From positions 62,371,047 to 62,435,046 of the forward strand of contig CM040741.1 in assembly GCA_022829145.1 (NCBI GenBank): DNA of 64,000 nt. The letters are read 5' to 3'. The notes under the pieces are model-generated. The model did not search any database and was not told the DNA's origin. It saw nothing but the letters and a program-made list of their open reading frames with translations. A program made the translations under genes and the position numbers. The DNA comes from Albula goreensis. Its lineage: Eukaryota > Chordata > Actinopteri > Albuliformes > Albulidae. Shown here piece by piece: positions 53,966-64,000 of this stretch. Numbering within the stretch: position 1 is the stretch's first letter; the number at the start of each line of letters is the position of its first letter.

Positions 53966-56900
53966 TTTCCCCAGCATGAACCATTACTAGTGCTCACATT
54001 TTTTGTGCACCTGTTCATTTCCATCCTCTAAAAGGATGATCTTCCTTTCGTGAGGACAATAGGGATATTGATGGCCTAGAGCGAGCGGGGCAGCGGTATG
54101 CAAAGCCACAGGCCAAAACAGACGAGACTGAGCAGCGGCGCCCCACCCTGTTGCCATGGCAACCACATAGCCCCTCAAAAAAAAAAAAAAAAACAAGCCC
54201 AACCAATGCTCTCAAAAACAGTGCAGGACACGGAACAAGCGGCCATTTCCTACTTGAGGTTAAATGGCTTTTACTTTCCTTTACGTGAGGAAAGTGTGCG
54301 CCATGCCGTTTACGCCTTTACAGATTTTGGTAAGCTAAGAGGACCAAACAGATAAAGAAACTTATTCAAACACCCACTAGCATGAAAATGTCTAAACGAA
54401 TGGGACAAAAGGAGATAAACACAACAGCTATCCAGCACCAACCAATTACAGCTCTCTACTTGCATGCTAAATGCAACTAAATACAACTCATGTGCTGTGA
54501 ATTTTAGAACTGCAAGTACCACATACACACACACTCTCTCCCTGCACAGGCTTCACACAATCTGCTGGATTTTCTACAACAGCCTTGGCTTCCAGCAGCA
54601 TTAATATCCATATATGCCCACAGTCACCCATGAGTCACATCATGTGTAGGGTTTGTCCTTTTGTATCTCACTATTCACACAAAAATGAGGATCGATTTAT
54701 TAGGCTACCAAGGGGATACTGAATCCTCCCATTTCTCCATATCTTTACATTATTTGTGATACCTGAAAACCAAACTGAGGCCAGAGTCGAGGTAGAAAAT
54801 TTTAGAGCAGTGAATCGATTTTGAAACAAGCCCACTCCATTTACTGCAAAGGCACGATCAAATGCATCTCACTCATACAAACAGAGTACCCCTCCTGTGA
54901 ACCTTCCGCTGTGCTGCTACAGTGGCAGAGAACCAAAGCAGAAAGGAACGGGCCAGGGATCTAAATGAGCAGTGAAAACACAAGCTCTGTTTAGTTTTTT
55001 TTTTTTTCCATTTTTCCCCCCAAAGTTCATCACGGTTTCTGGTCACAGAACTAACAACCACAGTTTCACTTCATTTAAAAATGGTTAGGCTGCTTTTCAC
55101 AGTTATCAGACTTTGATGGTTTTGTGTGAAAGAAACTGTATCTGGCAGGGGTGGCAGGCGTCCAAGTCGATCTGATTGCAAACAGAAGTGTCAAATTGAA
55201 ACCCTGTCAATACACACACGCAAAAGGTCAACTGAGAAGAGCTGTGGTACCTTGTCATTTATGACCCGGATTCCTGATTCCCAGTCTGGGGCAGAAGAGA
55301 GGTCCCGCAACAACACAAGTGCTTATCTGAGGAAAGATAACAAAGATATTGTTATTAGCATTTCAGAAGACCTAATCATGGACTCTACTTTTCTATCAAT
55401 ATCTTGTTGTTTGCGACGAAACATTATTTTATCACGTAGGTGATTAGGCATGAGAGATAGGCCTAACCTTTACAATTTGCATAAACAAACAATGGGTGCT
55501 GCTCTCCTCCACATGGAAACAGTACTGTTGACAGTGCATTGGGTCTATACAGGGAGTAAAACCATTTCCATTCACAACAGAGCTAGCTGAATTTTTTACT
55601 TTAACTCTTTAGAACGTGCACTGCTGGCACTTTTTTGGTTTGCTTTCACCTATACCTCGAACTTCAAGATCAAAGACAAGACAAAACTGTTTCAACTACC
55701 AAAAAAAAAAAAATCTCTGAATTCTCTTAATGACAGGAAGAGGGAGCAGGCAAAAAAGATGGCATTCTATTCATGGGAGGAGAGCAACATGACAATTTTG
55801 AGTGCAGAGCATAAGAGCATTATAATTGTTAATCGATCACAGAAACTTACCCAGCCCATCATTTCAGAAAAACAAAACAGAATAGCTGTCTGCATTTCAG
55901 CATTGAGGCCTACATAGCCCCAAATGTCTGGAGACATTCCATCTCAAGCTTACTGCTGACTGAGGGAGGAGGGTGTCCACGCAGTTTTGGATGTGGGCGA
56001 TGATGGAATGCGACAAATTGCAAGAGGCTAATTGAAATCAGGATTCAGGTGCCGTGTCTGCCCTTTGGGGCCGCCGTACTTTAGTGAGTCACTTCCCCCA
56101 GAGTTCCCCCAGACAGACCGTCATCGCCGGGTCAAGCTCCCAATATCAGGAACAGACTTCACCGAATGCTATGCTCAACATACCGCCACAACCCACAGTG
56201 GCGGCAGCATATCAATCAATCCGTTGCCTATCGTCCCCGGCGAAAACATGCCTTTCACCCATGCTCATTCTCGTGATGCCCTTGCACATCCTTGAGAAAT
56301 CCTTGTTATTATCCAAAACAGACAATCATAGGAAATGAGGATTTTTCTATTAAATACATATTTTGTTTCTGTTCCAGAATCGTCAGGAATGTGTCAAAAT
56401 GGAGTGTGCGCCTCTGGTCAGCACCCGCTAAACTCCCGCATCATGAACTCCGACAGCTACAGAATACAACAGCGGAAATACAGGCTGCTGAAGCAGGTTT
56501 GTTTACAGCAGGTCTGTGCAGAGAGCAATGCACAGGAGCTCAGTCAGTGGGCGAGCAGAGTGCAGGATGCAGGTGCTGCAGAAGTGAAAGTGTGAACTCT
56601 TCCTAATGAGGATCTAAGGACAGACTCCAGAGGATGCTGTGATTTAGTTCCACTCTGATTCAGATCAGAGAGTTTAAAGGCCCTGTCAGCACCTACTACA
56701 GCACCTAGTCTTATATCATCTTTCAACATCACAAACAGTGTTGAAATACCACAGGTGGCCTTAGAGACAACAATCTGTAGGTTTAACTATATGTCACCCA
56801 GAACAACCGAGTTATGCAACTATTCATTCTGGTTCAATTATAACACCATGGGTTATAGTGTGCCACCCCCAAAACCTCACAGGTGTGCGTGCAGGAGTGT

Positions 56901-59754
56901 TTACCCAAGTAGATACCATTCAGGCAGCTGAGCCATGGCAAACAAGACTGCAGAGATTGCATTGCTGCAAACCATCAAAACACCGATAGACAATGATTTG
57001 TTACTGCAGTGCAACCCCTTGACAACCCCAATTTAACTCCATATCAAATCATTATTAAGGCTTGGCGTAAATGGACCAGTGGGTTAAAATGCACCAACAT
57101 GTGGTGGGGCGGGTGGGGGAAGGGAGAAAACTCCAACAACAAACCCAAAGAAACAAATATCATGAAAACACCAGATTTGTATTCTGCCTGCATGGTTGGC
57201 ACTTATTTTTTGGCTTACAGAGAAAAACTGAAATCTAGTCCAAAGAAGTGGATCAGCCCACTAACAGAAAGACCAACTGTGCAAAGTGAGATAAACAACA
57301 AAGCAAATAAACAATTCACTTCTCCATTACTGTGGAAGGAAGGAGACCATAGACTGTGCGTGCACGGTCAAGCAAAAGCCATACACATGCTATTCCAACT
57401 CGCACAAATTCTATGTTATATCTGTATATGGATTTAGACCAGAAGTAGGAAAATAAATATGTTCTAGCACATTGAGCAAAAGCTAAATTTGAGGTGCAAA
57501 TTCCATTACGTTGGCCTAGTTAACTCTCTACGGCCACAGCAATGTTAGCAATGTGCCAGACTGGCAGGCAGACAGACTCAAGGCTAAAACTCAAGGCATT
57601 AGCAGAGCTAATTTGTAGATCGGAACATTTGAGTGTGACTTATTCCTTACTGGCTTGGATCAAACCTGCTTTTCACTTGAAGGCCATTGAAACTGAGGAT
57701 AAATAAAAAAAAAAAAAAAAAAAAATCAAGCTTTCCCCACTGACAATACATATTATTTCACATCTGATAAGAGGCAATGTTACAAGTAGAGGAATGGCAG
57801 CAATTTCCAGAGAGCCCTTTTTGTCAATATGTTCGTTTTCATTTTTATTTTATTTTTTATCCACAAGAAATGGGTTTTTGGTTTGTAACTGGAATTAAAG
57901 GTTAAGTATTGTGGCCTTGGAGACCATTTCACAGGGTCAGAATAGTGAGCAGTAATCTGATCTTACATCACAGAGGAGTGGACATACGCAAACGCAGCTG
58001 GATAAAGGTTGAAGGAAGAAGTAAAAAGCAAGGATTACTATACGAACATATTATTCCTTTTAAAGAGCATATGAAAAGATGCATTTATGATTTTCATAAG
58101 TAAGAAAACCTTAAGCATTAAGGCTTTCTGGATTCAAGCTTTATGCATTCATCATAAGTTGTTATAGATGTTATATAAGATGATATGGACATCGATTTTC
58201 ATTTAAGATCAAAGTGGGATTCACAGGCTATTTTACTTTTAAAAATGCATGAAATAGTTATTATATATTTTGGTTGTTTATGAGTTTTTTGTTTTTCCCA
58301 TTTTTGCGCTGTCCCCATTGATTGCATTTTCCTTAGGCTACATTCAGAGGGGTGAAAAACACTTCTGGTTTTCAAAAAAAAACAAAAAAAAAAAACACTG
58401 AAATTCTTCAGTATGAGCAGACTCAGACAGCAAGTGAAAACAACAATTTTGAAGACAATCTGCCGACAGCAGGGAGCCAATAAAGGGAACTGAGAAACAG
58501 CGAAGCCTGAAGGAAAGCAGGAAGAGCAGAGGCATGCTAAGCAACAGAGTCTAACATTAAAAGTGCACAGATTCTAACAGGGAAAAAATCCTATGCAGAG
58601 AGGAGCAAAGGTGAGAAAAAGCTTGACATACCCTTAACAATGAGCAGTTCACAATACCAAAGTAGCAGAACCTCTGTCATGGGCACAAACCCCTGTTCCT
58701 AGAATTTGGAATCAACACTTACAAGTTACATGCTTTGTCTTTACCTTGTTTTCAAATAGGCTACTCTCATTTTACCACCACCAGCAGTAATCAGTATTTC
58801 CTATCAATCAGTTAAATACAACTGTACCGATAGTTGCCAACTAAACAAAAAAAAAAAAAAAAAAAAGAAAAATGCTTGTGTGACAAACTGCATCACATGA
58901 CAAACTGTAAATTGACAAGCAAGATTTTAAATAACATGTGCACTTCAGAAAAAAACAGGAAATAATTAACCAATAAATCAATAAGGTACAACAAATCTTT
59001 TTTCAACTGAGCCTAAAGCTGACAATGGTTGGGGCTCCTGCAGTTTCATTAGATGCTGGATCAGCGACAGAACCCTGAAAGGGGAAGCAGCAGTTGACCT
59101 ACAAACGGCGGCTTCAGGACAACCCAGCACTGCACACACTGCTTCTGGCTCTGTAAATGAATGTTAATGTGTCAAAGACCACATGGGGGAGCATGTTTTA
59201 TTGCACACAAAAAGGTTTGTAAGTCTAAAGTTCTATTGTAACACGATGTAGATTTTACCAGGGAAGGCCAGCACAAAGCAACAGTTCACATAACACTCAA
59301 CATGGATCCGTTCAGAATAAAACGAGGCTCCACCTTTTTGTGGAGCTACACCAATTACAGTTTAAAACAGGGTATGTACACTAGATTACATATACATACC
59401 ACCAACATCGAAATGCCACCATTTGCAATACAGTAGTTGAATACAGCATTTAGGCCTCAAACACTCAAAATTTGAGTATTCTACTTACAATATTAATTAA
59501 AAAAATACTAAAACTCCCATAAAAGACGGCACTCATCCCCCATGGTTGAGCGCTTCCTCAGAGCAGTAGAGTTGCACAATGCAGACAGAGGGGAGATTCA
59601 GTGCTGGGCCTTTATAACCAGCCAGTGAGCCAGCATGCCATTGGGCTGCCTCGCTGTCACTTATTAGTTTCTGCCCCAGTTCTTCTCCAGGCCTTTTCAT
59701 TTCTCTTTCATGTATTAAAGATTTACTGTCGCCACGCACACAAGCAGCCAGGGA
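53966..59754. other. Upstream non-coding stretch
   Basis: Unique sequence with A runs at 54177-54193, 55700-55713 and 57706-57725, and further runs near 58847-58866. Several open stretches of about 100 codons (55126-55443, 56292-56606, 57009-57437) show no domain and no splice logic. Confidence 0.55.
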
Positions 59755-59809
59755 CGCGATAATGGGATTACTGTACTCTCTCACTCTCTCTCTTCCTCTC
59801 CCCCATCCT

Positions 59810-59847
<38 letters not shown>
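59755..59847. repeat. CT-rich microsatellite
   Basis: Pyrimidine-only run with a nearly pure (TC) core at 59816-59846. Confidence 0.93.
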
Positions 59848-59849
<2 letters not shown>

Positions 59850-62299
59850 CATGAGGTTCTGCATGAAGTGAATTGGAGCCAAGCAGCACAGTTTGGCTGT
59901 CTGACCTGCATCCAGTCCCGGCAGTCTGAGCACGCTGGATGAGGATAACGCAGAGGCTGCAGCAGCGAGCATGCCCTGAGACAGGCCTGCCCAGCCAGCC
60001 TTCACAATAAAACCATCCCAACAGCTGCAGTCTGCCATGAGAGACGCCCATTTCACAGTCTAATTGCATATCATGGTATTCTCTGGTTGTAAACGCTTAT
60101 GTTCTCAACAAGTTTATGAGGGTGCAATAGCACTCTCCTTACTCAGACTCTATTGCTCTATTTAGTTACTCTGGTTCATTTAATGAATTTCTAACATACC
60201 ATGTGAAAAAATAAGCAATCACTCAGCAAGAGAGAGGGGAAAAATTGTTAGGGACTGACGTACGTGGACATCTATGACATTTTGTGTTATGCCGGGAAAA
60301 TTAAATCACATGCTACTGGTTTCCAGTGGAGGTCATGAGTAGCAGAGTGACAGAGTGAGGCTCTCTAGGATGCACCAATGATCATGGGAGAGGGAGGGGA
60401 GACAGATGTTGTGGTAAGTGGGACACAAAGACTGGCGCATCATTGGATGCCAAGACGAGCAGATGTGCGTTTCTTTTGATGAGTTCACTTGTCGAATGAC
60501 ATGCAAACCAGAACCCCAGGATATCACAATCATGGGTCTTGGAGTATCTTTAAATACTTTTATTTTCTGACCGCAGTCAGAGTCATAAAGCTTTGTGGCC
60601 CTTACTGCTTCTCTGTAAAGGGCTGATGTGCAATAAAGAAAAACATCGTCATAGTAATTGTTTTTGGGTAGACCTTATTTCAGATGGCCATGTGCAATAG
60701 AAAGTAAAGGCAATTTACTGATCATTTTAAAGCTTAATTGACAAATAATAAAAAAAAAAAATCAGGTAGATATTGCAGTTTCATTTCAGTGGAATCACCT
60801 GAAAACATCAGACAAAGGCACTGAATGTGATCGCCAAGCTGTAAGCATGAAGGGCATTAAGCAGCATAATAGCAACCCAATCTAAAATTGAGAATGAGCT
60901 CCATTACAGAGAAGAAATGCAGATCTATGCATTTCAGCATAGGTTTGAGGATACTGTTCTAGCAGACAAGAGCAATAACGTAGAAATAAAAATGCCAAAC
61001 AGGTTTTTATACACTCCTTTAATAATATGATTCATTATATAATTAGAGTAATAGATTCATCTGGGTAATTTGCAATTCACAAACAGATGTCACACAGTCT
61101 CACATCCCTTGGCCAAAACCTCTGAATCTCCACTGATAAACACACTGACAAGTCTGCTCATGGCTACTCCGAGTTAGAATACCAACACAGCCGCAACAGG
61201 CGCAGGTCTGTAGCCATTGAGGGAAGCAAACTGAAGGCAAAGGGTGAACTCTTAACCCTGAGGACACCCGGCCTCACTGAGCAATCTGCCTCCGTTAACC
61301 GAGGTCAGAGGATCACACAGAGCCATCACAAAGCATGCGGTCACCTGTGCAAACCTGGAGCGTCGCTTCAATAGGGACGCCTTTGCAAAAGAAACAGACA
61401 GAGCCCTGACACTCCCGTCTGCCCTCACACATCATTAACTTTCTCATCCTCGCACACAAAGCCCACCTTTACAGCTCCCGCCAGACTTTTCTCAATCTTT
61501 CACATTGCCACACAACAGAATACCGCCATCAGTCGAGCCGTGTCTTTTTCAAGGAAAAACAACAGATAAACAAGGAGGCCTATGTGAGAATGGAAAAACA
61601 GGCTCCTTGCCATGATGAACTTAGTCCTGCACCTGAGCAGGAATAAACATTTACATTAGGTGTAAAGGTTATCAACCACAAGTTTCTCCACCGCTGAGCC
61701 TGATGCCATGTACCTAATGAAACCTTTCCAGGCAACTTTATCGCAGTCCGATAATATATTTATTGTACTACACCCACATTTTTGTGGAAATCGAAACCTG
61801 TATGCAAAGCTGCTGTTTTGACTTTTGAGTAAGATCCTTGTCTACTTACAGATACTTGTATAATGAACAAATTAATTTTTGATCACAAAGATGAATAACA
61901 CAAAAAGCTGCATGGTATGAGTTAGTATTTCAACGGGCACTTTTTTCTGTGGCACATCATACTTTTTCTGGACTTTAAGCTTCAATATCTCCTCTCACAC
62001 TTCTTGATGTGTGTGCCTATGTTACTGCCAAGTCCTCTGATCTGGTCTACACATGTTGCCTCTGAAAAAAATCAATGTTGCCTGATCAGTAAAATGCAGG
62101 AAAATCACATCCTTGAACTATGGCTAACCATTATAATTTCAACCTTTGCTAAGATAATCATTTGCCCACAAGAAGATTAACTGAATGAGGGAACATGAGA
62201 AGGCCCTGCAACTGCACAGTTTCACAGCAACCACAAGCATACACACCAGGGGAAAAGAAATGTGTGTGAAGGTCAACTTTTTCCTTCTCAACTGTACAT
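59848..62299. other. Upstream non-coding stretch
   Basis: AT-rich unique sequence. No gene or repeat was recognised. Confidence 0.55.
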
Positions 62300-62370
62300 T
62301 ACGTAAATTTAACAGACACTCTGATCAACAGAGACCTACGCAAAGTACATAAGTGCACTGAATGGGTTTA
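62300..62370 (-). mobile_element. V-SINE-like 3' tail remnant
   Basis: On the minus strand GTAGGTCTCTGTTGATCAGA and GTGTCTGTTAAATTTACG correspond to the common fish SINE end (GTCGCTCTGGATAAGAGCGT, CTGCTAAATG). Only the tail is preserved. Confidence 0.45.
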
Positions 62371-64000
62371 AAAGAGCAGCTATAACTGCAGAGTAATAAT
62401 CACCACACTCCTACAGCCAGCAACAGTCCAACAATCAATACTGTTAAAATAATATGCACTTTATAATGTTAAAGCTTGGAGCCAAAGGGCCTACAGCCAA
62501 TGAAACAAATACATGTTTGAAATTCAGCCTAAAAGTTCAGATCATTTAGCTGCCATTTGCATTTGTTCCTCACAACGGTGACTCGTGAAGTCTAACCGTC
62601 ATCCCAACTGACATTTTCACTGTACAAACTCAGCGCTTGGCACAGAAGCACAATCAACACCGTCTGCGGGCAAATGATGGATTGGTAATTAAGGAGATGG
62701 AAACAAAACAAACAAAAAACAATTGGGCCCCTGTCCATAACAGCATAGCTTCCACACCGGTATAAACTAGTTCCCAACTGGCCATTGTGATGGCGACAGA
62801 ACTCCAAGTGAATCTGCCTGTTGTTGCTCCCACTGAGGTGTGGAGAGAACTGTGAGGGGCGAGAAGGTTCGACTCACCATGAGGCCGGTTGCAAACGGGG
62901 CCAAAGGGGCAGCTGGGAGCGAACCATGCCATATCTCACAAAAAGCCTTGGTTTATGCTGACGCTGCATGGAACCAAAACAGGGGCTCATGGGGTAAGAA
63001 AAAAAGCTTTCAGATTGTTATGGCACAAACCCCTACTGGTACGGAACACAAGTCCTGCATTAAGGAATTTAATGAATTCTGATTTAGAAAAATGCAATCT
63101 TATTGAACTCAGACAGCATGGGGGGGAACTCATAGTGAGAAGGTCGACCAATGTTCTTCCAGAGCTGGATTCGTAGGGGGGGAAGCTGGACAGGCCCACA
63201 CTGGAAGTGAACTGAAATGATCCCTTCAATTGAGCTGAAACAGCTGGCAGAACTCATGAGGAAACAATCGCTGTATTGTGTTGAAACCCTGGCGGTCCCA
63301 ATGTTACAAATCTAACCACTGACATGCCGAATGGGGCTCAGTGTCATTTTTGGGGTTCTTCAGAATATATGTGATTCAAGAAGACTCACATAAGACACAA
63401 AAAGAGCACTGAGCTTGAAAAAAAAATGCTCCTGCTTGCTGACAGTAGCTGCTAACAGCTCAATTTTAAATCTAGCTCTCAAAACGTCCCTCTTACATAA
63501 CTTGCATGACTTTTTGTCATTCATCCCTGTCAACAGCTGCCACAATACACATACAAAATGAATTAAAAAGGGTGGTACCACTTGGTGCGCTCATCACATA
63601 CAGTGCACATTATTATAATGCAAGGCAGTAAATGAAGAAGTGGATCATTCCGCATGGGAAACGTGGGTCTCAGCTTTCTACCAAAACGTGCCTAGTTTGC
63701 TACTGGCTCATTTACTTGACCACGAATTTAACGGAAACAACAGGGGATCTCAAGTCAACTTCCTATAATTGATAAGGGGAACTTGTAATGTGCATCTGGT
63801 TGGCACATTCAGGGTTCTATTTGAGATCACAGAGTGCAGAAGGCTCTACATGTAAGGTCTGATTTAGCTGTGATTGGCCTATGTCTGTGTCTTATTGTAC
63901 TCCAAGCATTCTAGCTCGTGTTTATGACTTTATCATGAGTCAAGAGGCACAGTTCACTTTCAGTTTCTCAAACAGTATGCCATTTTATGAAGAAAAGGTC
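62371..64000. other. Upstream non-coding stretch to window end
   Basis: Unique sequence. I looked for an untranslated first exon or promoter of erbin on the minus strand and could not support one. Confidence 0.5.

Overview
The window looks like the genome of a ray-finned fish. It is intron-rich vertebrate DNA of moderate GC content, full of long CA/GT microsatellites and A/T homopolymers. It carries several old tRNA-derived SINEs whose 3' tail matches the fish V-SINE type (a short 'TCGCTCTGGATAAGAG'-like core). I cannot name the species. No bacterial, viral or CRISPR feature was seen.

One protein-coding gene is supported: the 5' coding half of erbin (ErbB2-interacting protein, a LAP-family protein with leucine-rich repeats and a PDZ domain), on the minus strand between 18080 and 1628. 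Eight exons were reconstructed by hand: 17883-18080 (start codon 18071-18069), 15957-16074, 8736-8814, 8038-8127, 7246-7302, 4280-4343, 3409-3483 and 1628-1772. All have AG acceptors and GT donors, and the codon phases join without a gap. They give 817 coding nt, residues 1-272 plus one base of codon 273. This covers the basic, doubly cysteine-containing N-terminus and about eleven leucine-rich repeats. The remaining repeats, the long linker and the PDZ domain lie beyond position 1 of the window.

From 1 to 18080 the layout is exons and introns, with SINE copies, microsatellites and a few possible regulatory blocks. From 18081 to 64000 (about 46 kb, upstream of the start codon) I found no convincing coding exon. 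This stretch is most likely the long intron in front of the start-codon exon and/or the 5' flank. It holds most of the CA arrays, further SINEs, a pyrimidine-only tract of about 350 bp, a degenerate minisatellite with a period of about 60 bp, and two or three unique-looking blocks that resemble conserved non-coding elements.

I did not find a previously undescribed system. The observations most worth checking are a weak splice donor next to a CA repeat after exon 8, a donor fused to a 25-base A run after exon 7, a 20-bp perfect palindrome beside homeodomain-type motifs in the intron between exons 1 and 2, and a GC-box/YY1-like block at about 31.8-32.2 kb.
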